Notes under the pieces: model-generated
Seen by the model: only the letters and a program-made list of their open reading frames with translations
The model's database searches: none
Told to the model about the DNA's origin: nothing
Shown here: piece by piece, positions 7,549 through 15,553 of the stretch
How positions within the stretch are numbered: the first letter of the stretch is position 1
Layout of the letters: every line of letters starts with the position of its first letter
IMG/VR virus record: IMGVR_UViG_3300005541_000291
Coordinates: 1 to 39,996 of that record
Strand: one strand, 5' to 3'
Length of the DNA stretch: 39,996 bases
Source of the DNA: a virus
Made by a program: the position numbers and the translations under genes

Positions 7549-7746
7549 ATGATAGTAGAAATCACAGCACTCGCAATCGCGGCATTTGCCGCATATCACT
7601 ACCGCCTAAAGGTCAAGTCACAGCTTGCCACAGACGCCGCTTACTTCAAGCAGACAGAGGCTTATATCGCTGCTCTGACTTCTAAAGTAGAAACCGGAGT
7701 CGTAGCGGATACAAAAGCAGTCGTCGCAGATATCAAGAAGTTGTAA
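7549..7746 (+). CDS. Small putative membrane-anchored protein
   Basis: Protein of 65 residues preceded by GGAGGG. The N-terminus (IVEITALAIAAFAAYHY) is a plausible single membrane helix. The remainder is a soluble amphipathic helix rich in Ala/Val/Lys. Its stop overlaps the next ATG (TAATG). Function unknown; the position near late genes does not by itself suggest a holin. Confidence 0.55.
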   Translation: MIVEITALAIAAFAAYHYRLKVKSQLATDAAYFKQTEAYIAALTSKVETGVVADTKAVVADIKKL

Positions 7747-7901
7747 TGAGCGACGTTTCACAAACTCCCAATCACCGCTGCCAGTTTTGCGGTTCAGGAC
7801 TCGTCTGCGAACACGGCAAATGCGACGAATGCCAATTTTGCCGCAAGTGTGAACGAGAGTTTACAGAAGCAAACAGAGAATTCTTAGAGGAAATGAAATG
7901 A
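7746..7901 (+). CDS. Tiny cysteine-rich zinc-type protein
   Basis: Protein of 51 residues (MSDVSQTPNHRCQFCG...) whose ATG overlaps the preceding TAA. It has CQFCG, a CEHGKC stretch, CDEC and CRKC, followed by an acidic helix, and so is probably a two-zinc module. Its TGA overlaps the next ATG (ATGA). The coupled starts on both sides are the main evidence for expression. Confidence 0.55.
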   Translation: MSDVSQTPNHRCQFCGSGLVCEHGKCDECQFCRKCEREFTEANREFLEEMK

Positions 7902-8074
7902 CATTCTTTGAAGGCGTGAAGGATTTCTTCCTTTTCTTGTTCGCTCAAACAAAGTGGGAGAAGAAACAAATAGAACTCTGTGAACGTGAGAGAGAAGTAA
8001 TCAGAAACACGATGATGTATTTCTACACAGTCACGCCGATTTACAGGAGTAAAGATGAAGAAGATCGCAGTTGA
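7898..8074 (+). CDS. Tiny hypothetical protein with hydrophobic N-terminus
   Basis: Protein of 58 residues (MTFFEGVKDFFLFLFAQ...) starting in the ATGA overlap with the previous gene. The N-terminal stretch is strongly hydrophobic and aromatic and may associate with membrane, followed by a charged helix (KWEKKQIELCERERE). It overlaps the next gene by 20 bases. No family recognised. Confidence 0.45.
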   Translation: MTFFEGVKDFFLFLFAQTKWEKKQIELCEREREVIRNTMMYFYTVTPIYRSKDEEDRS

Positions 8075-8264
8075 AGTCTACCGCCGCGCCGGGGAAGCAG
8101 TAACGATCATCATCCCAGAAAACATCGGCATTCTTGAATTGCTCGGTGTGATGAACAGAATGTTGCCAGAACTCGGATTACAGCAAGCACGAATTATCGT
8201 TGGCGACGAAAAACAGCCGCACGCAAAAGATTGCAAATGCGAAGTGTGTAAATACGGAGCATAG
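8055..8264 (+). CDS. Hypothetical small protein with C-terminal Cys/His motif
   Basis: Protein of 69 residues preceded by AGGAG. The body (MKKIAVEVYRRAGEAVTIII...) looks like a small alpha/beta domain. The tail HAKDCKCEVC is a possible metal knuckle. Part of the coupled small-gene string. Function unknown. Confidence 0.55.
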   Translation: MKKIAVEVYRRAGEAVTIIIPENIGILELLGVMNRMLPELGLQQARIIVGDEKQPHAKDCKCEVCKYGA

Positions 8265-8267
8265 CAA

Positions 8268-8447
8268 ATGCCGATTGTCAGAAAGCCAAGAACAGCGGAA
8301 CACACTCGCAAGATTCTTGAGACTCGCAGGCGAAATCAGGAATTGCGGGAAGCAGAGAAGAATGCCAACGAGAGCAAAGCAAGTGTGTTGTCAACCCGGC
8401 TGCGACCAACTTACCGACGGTCGCTATTGCGTAGCTCACACGTATGA
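8268..8447 (+). CDS. Possible tiny basic protein overlapping the HNH gene
   Basis: Protein of 59 residues (MPIVRKPRTAEHTRKIL...) that is very basic, with a charged helix in the middle. It begins three bases after the previous stop but has no strong ribosome-binding site. It overlaps the HNH gene by 86 bases in another frame, and its last 20 residues look like an HNH shadow. Listed as possible because it fills the gap before the HNH start. Confidence 0.3.
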   Translation: MPIVRKPRTAEHTRKILETRRRNQELREAEKNANESKASVLSTRLRPTYRRSLLRSSHV

Positions 8448-8745
8448 CAACAAGACGAAAGAACGTCGCAAAGAGTTTGATCGCAATCGTACGAATGATC
8501 CGTTACGTGCGTTCTATCGCACAGCACATTGGACACGCACAAGAGCATTCGTATTAGCACGTGATCCTGTATGTGTTGCTTGTCATGTGTCTGCTGCATC
8601 CATCGCAGACCACATCACCCGCGCCAGTGTGTATGTGTCATCTGGTGGAGACTTCTACGATCTTGCCAACCTACAAGGTCTTTGCAAGTCGTGCCACGAT
8701 AGTAAGACAGCGAAAGAGTGCGGTTGGGCAGGAGCGAAGCAGTGA
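8362..8745 (+). CDS. HNH endonuclease
   Basis: Metal-dependent nuclease of 127 residues, of the small type found next to phage terminase genes, where such enzymes assist packaging cleavage in some phages. The N-terminus has a CCQPGC...GRYC finger, then HWTRTRAFVLARDPVCVAC. The HNH core is Asp83-His84 (IADHI), Asn103 (LANLQGLC) and His112 (CKSCH), with structural zinc cysteines 71, 74, 108 and 111. I chose ATG 8362 because the family starts there; upstream frame extension is not protein-like. Its TGA overlaps the next gene's GTG start. Location before terS/terL fits HK97-type packaging modules. Confidence 0.9.
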   Translation: MPTRAKQVCCQPGCDQLTDGRYCVAHTYDNKTKERRKEFDRNRTNDPLRAFYRTAHWTRTRAFVLARDPVCVACHVSAASIADHITRASVYVSSGGDFYDLANLQGLCKSCHDSKTAKECGWAGAKQ

Positions 8746-8972
8746 CGACATCATATCGCGGGTATCAGATAACAGTAGAGACCGTTGCCAATCCATTGAT
8801 CGTATATGACATACAAAGAGGACGCAACTGGTTGCTCGCTGGCTTCAGTTACACGGATATCAATGAAGATGTTGTGTTGGACCGCATGAAGCAAGCAGTT
8901 GACGACATCATTGCCGACCTAATTGCGACTAAGACTACTTGGTCCAAGAGATCAGAGACGAACGACTTATAA
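8742..8972 (+). CDS. Hypothetical small protein coupled to the HNH gene
   Basis: Protein of 76 residues from GTG 8742, which overlaps the HNH stop and is preceded by AGGAG. It reads as a compact beta-alpha protein (TTSYRGYQITVETVANPLIVYDIQ...). An upstream ATG at 8718 lies inside the HNH gene and is less likely. No family recognised. Confidence 0.55.
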   Translation: MTTSYRGYQITVETVANPLIVYDIQRGRNWLLAGFSYTDINEDVVLDRMKQAVDDIIADLIATKTTWSKRSETNDL

Positions 8973-9039
8973 GTGCCTGTGGGGGTATGGGGTGTCATTT
9001 AGTAAGTGTAAGCCGCCGAAGGCCGCCGCAGCTGTTTTA

Positions 9040-9049
9040 TTTACGTAAA
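9040..9049. promoter_or_regulatory. Palindrome TTTACGTAAA before the packaging genes
   Basis: A perfect 10-base palindrome in the 102-base gap between the HNH-linked gene and the packaging genes, preceded by a T-rich stretch. A direct repeat GCCGCCG-AAG-GCCGCCG lies just upstream (around 9012-9028). It could be an operator for late transcription, but such a short palindrome can arise by chance and no clear -35/-10 pair was found. Confidence 0.25.
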
Positions 9050-9074
9050 CGCGATTTGTGAGGACAAAATCCAG

Positions 9075-9317
9075 ATGGAACACACAGAAACAGCAGTCGC
9101 AAGACAGTATGAGACACCTGAACAGGATGGTCCGGTAGCAGGACCTGTCCATACGGCGCAGATGTTAGAGAAAATTCTCAGCGTGCTGTACAGCATCAAT
9201 GTGAAATTGGCGGAGGCCAATGCTAATGCCCGGACGCAGACCAATCCCGACAGAAATCAAGAAGCTAAACGGAAACCCCGGCAAGCGCCCGCTGAACCAA
9301 GCGGAACCGCAGCCTAA
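9075..9317 (+). CDS. Possible small protein overlapping terS
   Basis: Protein of 80 residues. The first 50 (MEHTETAVARQYETPEQDG...LEKILSVLYSINVKLAEANA) read as an ordinary acidic helical protein. The last 30 overlap the terminase small-subunit gene and are low-complexity. A GAGGAC sequence lies upstream. It occupies otherwise empty sequence between the HNH and terminase genes. Function unknown. Confidence 0.45.
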   Translation: MEHTETAVARQYETPEQDGPVAGPVHTAQMLEKILSVLYSINVKLAEANANARTQTNPDRNQEAKRKPRQAPAEPSGTAA

Positions 9318-9717
9318 GACCGGAGAGCCTACTCAGCCGCAAGGCTTGAGCACCGCTGCCCGGAAGGAATGGCGGAGGGTTGTGCCGATTCTTCTCAAGA
9401 TGGGCGTGCTGACCGAGGTTGACGGCCCGGCTCTGGCAGCTTACTGCGAAGCCTGGGCAAGTTGGACCGCCGCACTCAAGGATATTCGTAAAAACGGTCT
9501 TAGCTACGTAGCGCCTACGGGCGTTAAGCATTTGAACCCTGTGATACCTGAACGCGATAAGGCCATACAGGTCATGAAGACTTTCTTGGTGGAGTTCGGC
9601 ATGACGCCAGCTTCCCGCTCGCGCATTCATGTAACACCGCCACCGAAGGAAGAGGACCCGTTTGAGCAACTCATCTCAGGCAAAGGACAGTCCGGCACCG
9701 CCGCACGCCTCAACTAA
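9226..9717 (+). CDS. terS: Terminase small subunit (P27 family)
   Basis: DNA-recognition subunit of the packaging motor, 163 residues. The N-terminal motif KLNGNPGKRPLN (about 13-24) is diagnostic of the P27/phage_terminase_4 family. A helical domain follows (STAARKEWRRVVPILLKMGVL.., residues about 45-130). I chose ATG 9226 because GGAGG lies nine bases upstream; ATG 9220 leaves only three bases. The 3' end overlaps the large-subunit gene by 56 bases. Confidence 0.92.
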   Translation: MPGRRPIPTEIKKLNGNPGKRPLNQAEPQPKTGEPTQPQGLSTAARKEWRRVVPILLKMGVLTEVDGPALAAYCEAWASWTAALKDIRKNGLSYVAPTGVKHLNPVIPERDKAIQVMKTFLVEFGMTPASRSRIHVTPPPKEEDPFEQLISGKGQSGTAARLN

Positions 9718-11485
9718 CCACCCTGCCGTTCAATATGCCCAGGACGTCGTAGACGGAACCATTCCCGCCTGTAAGTACATCATCCTCGCCTGTAAGCGAT
9801 ATCTCAGGATGGTTGAGATTGCCGAGGCCCGCGAGTGGTACTTTGATGCGGACGCGGCCCAGCGCGTAATAGATTTCTCCGGGTACGTCACTCCCTCGCA
9901 AGGTGAGTGGGCCGGGAAGCCTCTCGTACTTCTCCCCTGGCAGCAATTCATTCTTTGGAACATTTTCGGTTGGTTCAAGTCTGACGGCACACGTCTCTTC
10001 CGCGAAGCCTACGTAGAAATCCCCCGCAAGAACGGCAAGTCTACATTCGCCTCCATTATTGGCCTGTTTATGCTCATGGCCGATCACGAACCCGGCTCCC
10101 AGGTCTACTGCGCCGCTACCAAGAAGGACCAAGCCAAGATTATTTGGGACGAAGCAGTCCTTATGGTGAAGGCATCGCCCGCGTTATCCAAACATCTCAA
10201 GCCCTGGCAGACCGCCATTACCCACCCGGCCAGCAACTCAAAGTTCCTCCCGCTGTCATCCGACGACGACAAGATGAGCGGACTCAACATTCATTGCGGC
10301 TTGATTGACGAACTCCACGAGCATCCCAACCGTAAAGTCTACGACATCATCATCACTTCGCTTGGTACCCGCCGTCAGCCGTTGATCTTCTCCATTACGA
10401 CCTCCGGTTGGGACCGCGAGACCATTTGCTGGAAGCAGCATGACTATGGCGTAAAGATTCTGGAACAAATCTTTGATGACGAGGGCAGCCAGTCGTTCTT
10501 CGTTTACATCGCTTGCCTGGATGAAGGCGCAAATTGGCAAGATGAGAAGGAATGGTTCAAAGCGAACCCTTCCTTGGGTGCGAACAAGAAGCTGGACTAT
10601 ATGCGCCGGGCCGCTTCCAAGGCGAAGCAGGAACCCGCCGCGCAGAATTCTTTCCTACGTTACGAACTCAATGTATGGACGCAGCAAGACTCCCGCTACA
10701 TCCCGATGGACAAATGGGATCTGTGCTCGGGTGACCCTGACCCCTACGCCGATCACAAGAAGCTCCGCGAGGATGCTGAACTCAGATTGTTAGGCCGGGA
10801 AGCCTTTGGCGGGCTTGACCTCGCTACCACGACCGACATCGCAGCATATGCGTTGTTGTTCCCGCCCTGTCACGAACTCAGTGAGATGGGACCCGACCCC
10901 GACGACCCCAAGAAAAAGAAAATGCTGGTCCTCCGAGCGGCTGACCCCAAGTGGACTCTACTCATATGGTTCTGGATTCCAAGGGACAACATACAGAAGC
11001 GGGCCGAACGCGACCGGGTGCCTTACGACCTCTGGGAACGCGAAGAGATTGTCTATGCGACTGACGGAAATGTGATTGACTACGACCACATCCACGAAAA
11101 GATCAAAGAACTCGGTACTAAATACTCAGTACAAGAGATTGCGTTTGATCCATATAACGCAACCCAGATCGTCGCGCAGTTGACGAACGATGGGTTCCTC
11201 ATGGTCCAGTTCCGTCAGGGTGATGTGTCAATGAACACCCCGACCAAAGAACTCCTCCGCTTGGTATTGACTGGGGACTTTGTACATCTGGCAAACCCGG
11301 CGCTGCGTTGGATGGCAGACAACCTGGTAGTCAGGGAAGGACCCACCGGGCTTTTGAAGCCTGACAAGGAACGGTCCACCGAAAAGATTGACGGCATCGT
11401 CGCTCTCATTATGGCGCTGGGCCGCGCCCAGGCCCACGCACCAGCAGAAGACTTTGACGCGGGTGACGCAATCTTCGTCGCATAG
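9662..11485 (+). CDS. terL: Terminase large subunit (Terminase_1 type)
   Basis: Packaging ATPase and nuclease, 607 residues. Walker A is PRKNGKST (121-128) and Walker B with catalytic acid is GLIDELHEH (Asp216, Glu217). The coupling motif region is SITTSGW (about 244-250). The nuclease domain begins at GGLDLATTTD (Asp386) and continues with IAFDPYNATQ near residue 500. The usual start would be TTG 9662, inside the small-subunit gene, with GGAAGAGG upstream. Walker and nuclease motifs are intact, so it is probably functional. HK97-like cohesive-end packaging is the usual association but cannot be confirmed here. Confidence 0.95.
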   Translation: MSNSSQAKDSPAPPHASTNHPAVQYAQDVVDGTIPACKYIILACKRYLRMVEIAEAREWYFDADAAQRVIDFSGYVTPSQGEWAGKPLVLLPWQQFILWNIFGWFKSDGTRLFREAYVEIPRKNGKSTFASIIGLFMLMADHEPGSQVYCAATKKDQAKIIWDEAVLMVKASPALSKHLKPWQTAITHPASNSKFLPLSSDDDKMSGLNIHCGLIDELHEHPNRKVYDIIITSLGTRRQPLIFSITTSGWDRETICWKQHDYGVKILEQIFDDEGSQSFFVYIACLDEGANWQDEKEWFKANPSLGANKKLDYMRRAASKAKQEPAAQNSFLRYELNVWTQQDSRYIPMDKWDLCSGDPDPYADHKKLREDAELRLLGREAFGGLDLATTTDIAAYALLFPPCHELSEMGPDPDDPKKKKMLVLRAADPKWTLLIWFWIPRDNIQKRAERDRVPYDLWEREEIVYATDGNVIDYDHIHEKIKELGTKYSVQEIAFDPYNATQIVAQLTNDGFLMVQFRQGDVSMNTPTKELLRLVLTGDFVHLANPALRWMADNLVVREGPTGLLKPDKERSTEKIDGIVALIMALGRAQAHAPAEDFDAGDAIFVA

Positions 11486-11492
11486 GAGCTTC

Positions 11493-11762
11493 ATGGCATT
11501 ACCAACACCTAAGAAACAAGAACCGCCCAAGTGGGATTTTCAGGACGCACTAATCATCCTCGGCCTCGGTTTGCTTGGCTACGCATTTTTCCGTGTCTGG
11601 GGCATCACGGCTTTGGTGTTCTACGCCGCGTTCCTTTGTCTCACTTACACCAAGATGACTTTGCTGGCCGTTCAGTTTTGTGAGTTTCATCTCGTGAACA
11701 CCGTGCGGGGAATTTTTTGGAAGCCAGAGAAGCCCGAAGATTTAACACAGAAGGTTGAGTAA
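11493..11762 (+). CDS. Small two-helix membrane protein
   Basis: Protein of 89 residues preceded by AGGAG. After a polar start there are two hydrophobic segments (about 18-35 and 38-60: ALIILGLGLLGYAFF and ITALVFYAAFLCL), then a soluble tail rich in Lys/Glu/Pro. It sits between terL and the portal gene, an odd place for a membrane protein. Possible roles include holin-like or superinfection-related functions, but neither is shown. Confidence 0.6.
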   Translation: MALPTPKKQEPPKWDFQDALIILGLGLLGYAFFRVWGITALVFYAAFLCLTYTKMTLLAVQFCEFHLVNTVRGIFWKPEKPEDLTQKVE

Positions 11763-11765
11763 CCG

Positions 11766-14192
11766 ATGGGTCGCATATATTACGAATCTCGTAGTTCTCT
11801 TGAAAATCCTCAGACCCCGCTCTCAATGCCAGCGGAGTGGATGTTGGACCTCTATAACGGAGGCCGCACCGACTCTGGTATCCGCGTCTCCCAACTCACG
11901 GCCCTACAAATCATTGCTGTCCGTGCCTGCGTTGAAATCATCGCCCGCGCTATCGCTACCTTGCCGATTCACATTTACGAAGAAGAATTGAATGACCTGG
12001 GCCAGCTAATCAAAACCATCGCGCACGATCATGCTCTGTACGACGTAGTTCACCGCGAGCCAAACCCGGAAATGACCCGGTTCATGTTCCTTGAAACTTT
12101 CATGGCTCATGCGTTGCTCTGGTCAAATGCTTATGCAGAAATTCAGCGCGACAAGGCCGGGCGTCCTATCGCTTATTGGCCGCGCAACCCCGCTAAGACT
12201 CGCCCGTATCGCTTGACACATCCGCTCAACATCGGCGGAGACATTTATCCGCAGGGCACGATGGTCTATGTAACCACCGACGGTTTGTCTGATTATGACC
12301 AATCCGAAGTGGACGCAATGGGCCTCTCCCGCGCCGAACGCATTATCCTCACCGACGATATGCTTCACGTTCAGGGTCTATCGCTTGACGGTCGTATCGG
12401 TCTGGACGTCATTGAGTATGCCCGCAATTCGTTTGGTCTATCCCTGGCAATGGAAAAGTACGCCGGGAAGTTCTTCGGTAACGGCGGACGCACATCGGTC
12501 GTCATTGAAATCCCCGGTAACGTCAGCAAAGAGAACCGCGACAAGATTCGTCAGTCCTACCAAGAGGCTATGGGCGGCGAGAATATGCTTCGCCCCATCG
12601 TCCTCACGCAAGGCGTCAAGATCACTCCTATCTCAGTCAAGCAAGATGAGGCTCAGTTCCTGGAGTCACGCGACGCACAGCAAACAGAAATCTGCGCTCT
12701 CTTTCACGTCCCGCCGCATATGTTGGGAAGTTCAAAGACCGTCAGCCGTTCAAACACAGAACAGTTTGCCCAAGAATTCTTACAGTTCTGCCTTGGCCCT
12801 TGGCTGGAAGCAATCAAGGAAGAGTTTGACCGCAAGCTCCTACCCCGCAATGCCCTCGGGCGTCCGGGCGGGTTGTACAGCATTGACTTTGATACCAGCG
12901 ACCTAATCCGTGGTGATAGCGATGCTCGTCAGAAGTTTATGACCGCGAAGTTCGGCGTCGGTGCTTGGAGCATCAACGACTGTAAGGCATACGACGGCGA
13001 GAACCCACTTCCCGATAAGTGGGCAAACGAACATTTCGTCCCGGTCAATATGATGTCCCTTAGCAATCCTCCGGCAGAGGGCGCACCGGGAGCGCCGGGC
13101 GGAACACAACCCCCAGCGAAGCCGGGAACACCTGCCTTGCCCGCTCCGCCGCAAGAGCCGAAGTCCCTAACGATGGATTTGGGTGGTATGGCCGTGGGTC
13201 ATGCGCTACCCGAAGTCCTACAAGGCCGCTATTCCAAGGTGTATACGCCGCTATTCCGCGATGCTTTCAATAGGGTTTTAGCTAAGAAAACCACGGATTC
13301 AAAGGTGATTTACCGCACTTTCGTACCAGTTCTAACCGCCATAACTGAGGACCTTCTTAGCGAAGTCGCACGTGAATTTAAGATGGAAGGACCCAAATCT
13401 GAGGTTCTGGCCGTCTGGGTCAAGGATTACATCGGTGCGATGGCAAAGCGGGCCGCAGAGTGGACCGAAGAGTCTTGCAAGGTTGAACTTGACCGCGCCG
13501 TGAAGTCTATCGGCATCGCAGCGTTTGAACAGATCGGAGGTCTCAAAGGTCGGTCTACATTCCGTGCCTTAGAGCTTCGTGAAGGTACTGCGCCGCGTAC
13601 CGACCCCGTTTGCTACATCGTTGAACACGGTGACACAGATTATTCCGCCGATGGAAAGATGCACGGTGAGAACGACATTGACCTGAACGACGCGGGCATT
13701 GCTCAGGCGCAAGCCGCAGCCGATTGGCTGAAGGCAAACGTCCCCAACATTCGCATCGTCGTAAGTTCTGACCTTCACAGGGCCGAACAAACAGCCGCAC
13801 CTATTGCCGCAGCCTTTGGAGTACACGCATCAGTTGATCACAGCCTCCGCCCGTTGAAGCTCGGAGACCTTTCCGGTCAGCCGGAAGACAAGCTCGCTCC
13901 TTACATCAAGGACCCAGGTCTGACGATTCCGAACGGTGAGTCGGTTAACGACTTCATCCAGCGTAGTCCCGTGTTTGATTATTTCTCTGGTGGTGAGCCG
14001 AACACCCCGACAGTTCTCGTTCTCCATTCGTTGAATATCGCAGCGACGATTGACAAGGCCGAGACTGGCAACGCACTCGCGAATATGTTGGAGATCAAGA
14101 AGAACGTGAAGTCGGGTGGAATCCTGGCAGTCACTCGCGACCCAGCAGACAAGAACAAGTACACATTATCCGTCGTATTAGAAGGTAAGTAA
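11766..14192 (+). CDS. Portal protein fused to a histidine-phosphatase-like domain
   Basis: Portal vertex protein of 808 residues, about twice the usual length. Residues 1-430 are an HK97 gp3-type portal (for example IIAVRACVEIIARAIATLP, FMAHALLWSNAYAEI and SRSNTEQFAQEF). A Pro/Ala/Gly linker (about 434-468) leads to a helical region (470-605), then a histidine-phosphatase-superfamily domain (613-800). The normal RHG signature reads VEHGDT (Glu620, His621). SSDLHRAEQTA (667-677) and a second histidine in LVLHSLNI (His754) are kept. Loss of the phosphate-binding Arg suggests altered or lost catalysis. The coding frame is continuous, with no sign of an artefactual join. Confidence 0.9.
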   Translation: MGRIYYESRSSLENPQTPLSMPAEWMLDLYNGGRTDSGIRVSQLTALQIIAVRACVEIIARAIATLPIHIYEEELNDLGQLIKTIAHDHALYDVVHREPNPEMTRFMFLETFMAHALLWSNAYAEIQRDKAGRPIAYWPRNPAKTRPYRLTHPLNIGGDIYPQGTMVYVTTDGLSDYDQSEVDAMGLSRAERIILTDDMLHVQGLSLDGRIGLDVIEYARNSFGLSLAMEKYAGKFFGNGGRTSVVIEIPGNVSKENRDKIRQSYQEAMGGENMLRPIVLTQGVKITPISVKQDEAQFLESRDAQQTEICALFHVPPHMLGSSKTVSRSNTEQFAQEFLQFCLGPWLEAIKEEFDRKLLPRNALGRPGGLYSIDFDTSDLIRGDSDARQKFMTAKFGVGAWSINDCKAYDGENPLPDKWANEHFVPVNMMSLSNPPAEGAPGAPGGTQPPAKPGTPALPAPPQEPKSLTMDLGGMAVGHALPEVLQGRYSKVYTPLFRDAFNRVLAKKTTDSKVIYRTFVPVLTAITEDLLSEVAREFKMEGPKSEVLAVWVKDYIGAMAKRAAEWTEESCKVELDRAVKSIGIAAFEQIGGLKGRSTFRALELREGTAPRTDPVCYIVEHGDTDYSADGKMHGENDIDLNDAGIAQAQAAADWLKANVPNIRIVVSSDLHRAEQTAAPIAAAFGVHASVDHSLRPLKLGDLSGQPEDKLAPYIKDPGLTIPNGESVNDFIQRSPVFDYFSGGEPNTPTVLVLHSLNIAATIDKAETGNALANMLEIKKNVKSGGILAVTRDPADKNKYTLSVVLEGK

Positions 14193-14203
14193 GGGAGCAT
14201 CAC

Positions 14204-15373
14204 ATGAGCAACAAACTTGAACGTCGCATTCTCAAAGCAACTGAGGTCCGTGCTGAAAAGGACGGAGATCAGAAAGTCCTCACGGGCTATGCCGCGAAGT
14301 TTAACAAGCTATCTGAAAACCTCGGCGGCTTCCGCGAGGCTATCAAGCCCGGCGCATTCAAACGCGCATTGGCTGAGAAGCAAGACGTAAAGATGCTTGT
14401 AAACCACGACCCCAACCTCGTTGTGGGCCGTTCTGGTTCCAACCTGGACCTCAGTGAAGACAAGACCGGACTCAAGTTCCGCGTCGTGCTACCCAACACA
14501 CAGGTTGCTAACGATCTACATGAGAACGTCCGCGCAGGTATCATGGACCAGTGCTCCTTCGGATTCATTCCTCAAAGCGAAACCTGGACCAACCAACGTG
14601 ACGGCGGCTATGCCGACGTATCTGGCAATTCTGGCAATCAAGGAATTGAAGACAAGCAGGCCATCGTCCGCGAGTTGAACGATGTGGACCTCAAAGATAT
14701 TTCTGCTGTCACTTATCCTGCCTACCCCGATACAGAGGTCAAGGCACGCGCAGCTTTGACTGCTGTAGAGATTCGCTCACTCTTCCCGGACGGAATCCCC
14801 GAGGAAGTCGCCAAGCATATGGCGTCTGCCATTGAAGAACGCGCCATCAAGTACCTCGTCACAGAAGACGACGGCACCACTCATCTTCCTTATACCGATA
14901 AGAGCGGCAACCCCGATCACACTCTCATGGGTGCTGCTTGGGCCGCGCTACACGGCGGCTACCGTGGCAACAAGTACGCTGGGCCGAACAAGGCCGAGGC
15001 GATTGCCAAGCTCAAGGGCGTCTACAAGTCCGAAGGAATGGACACGCCAGAAGAAAGTAAGTCTCTGTACGATATGGATACAGAACATCGTCACGACAAG
15101 ATTCATGACATCGGCGGTCTGCTACCTGAAATACAGGCCGCGTTCAAGTCTTTTGACGAACTCGCCGACAAGCTATTGGACGCGATTGATAAGGGCAATA
15201 TGGACAAGTATGACTCAGGAACTGAGAACATCGCTCCCAAGGTCAAGGCCCTGTCCGCTCTTCTTGACGCATTTGAGAAGGCTGTAGATAAAGAGAACAC
15301 CGAAGAGGAAGACAAGGAACGCGCCCGCAAGCTCCTCTTTTTGGAAATCGCAACTTTGACGAACGCTCTGTAA
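14204..15373 (+). CDS. Prohead protease (HK97 family) with added C-terminal domains
   Basis: Maturation protease of 389 residues, against the usual 180-250. The protease domain (about 8-170) starts TGYAAKFN and carries the catalytic His68 (VNHDPN) and Ser118 (DQCSFGF), with DISAVTYPAY near its end. Next is a module (about 215-285: THLPYTDKSGNPDH, GAAWAALHGGYRGN, AIAKLKGVYKSEGM) that I know only as an accessory domain in phage and bacterial proteins. The last 90 residues are acidic helices resembling a scaffold segment. GGGAG precedes the start. A protease-scaffold fusion is common in this position; the middle module is not. Confidence 0.9.
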   Translation: MSNKLERRILKATEVRAEKDGDQKVLTGYAAKFNKLSENLGGFREAIKPGAFKRALAEKQDVKMLVNHDPNLVVGRSGSNLDLSEDKTGLKFRVVLPNTQVANDLHENVRAGIMDQCSFGFIPQSETWTNQRDGGYADVSGNSGNQGIEDKQAIVRELNDVDLKDISAVTYPAYPDTEVKARAALTAVEIRSLFPDGIPEEVAKHMASAIEERAIKYLVTEDDGTTHLPYTDKSGNPDHTLMGAAWAALHGGYRGNKYAGPNKAEAIAKLKGVYKSEGMDTPEESKSLYDMDTEHRHDKIHDIGGLLPEIQAAFKSFDELADKLLDAIDKGNMDKYDSGTENIAPKVKALSALLDAFEKAVDKENTEEEDKERARKLLFLEIATLTNAL

Positions 15374-15553
15374 ATTCCCAGGTTTCGCAGTTCCACAGTA
15401 TTTATAGATTGAAGTAGCAGTTTGCCATCGGCGGGATGCCGTGCTCTTGGATGAGCAACGATTGGTGAGCTGAGATCAGCAGGTCCTGCCAGCGGCAAGA
15501 CTCCCGGCTGTTCATTAACGGACAACCACTGTCCTTAAACCGGGAGATATTCA
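15374..15553 (+). ncRNA. Structured 5' leader of the major capsid gene
   Basis: This 180-base non-coding gap holds a series of short hairpins: CGGC/GCCG (15429-15441), GCTC/GAGC (15443-15456), GCTG/CAGC (15469-15480) and GCAG/CTGC (about 15479-15489). A final element pairs CTCCCGG (15501-15507) with CCGGGAG (15540-15546), enclosing a perfect GGACA/TGTCC hairpin (15520-15534). The 3' arm is the capsid gene's Shine-Dalgarno sequence, so the fold would hide it. No open frame or clear promoter is visible. Role inferred: translational or stability control of the most abundant protein. Confidence 0.45.

Noticed and set aside
8200-8361. N-terminal extension of the HNH nuclease
   Set aside because: The extra 54 residues lie over the preceding gene, lack family similarity, and the typical HNH start with the CxxxC finger is at 8362.
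9265-10132. Minus-strand open frames of 134 and 140 residues opposite the terminase genes
   Set aside because: Antisense to well-supported terminase subunits, with no initiation signals and no family resemblance.
12295-12906. 203-residue open frame inside the portal gene
   Set aside because: Out-of-frame shadow with Ser/Arg-rich, non-protein-like composition and no ribosome-binding site; the portal frame is clearly the real one.
14832-15287. 151-residue open frame inside the protease gene
   Set aside because: Shadow frame with low-complexity Ser/Thr/Arg sequence; the protease reading frame has recognised motifs.
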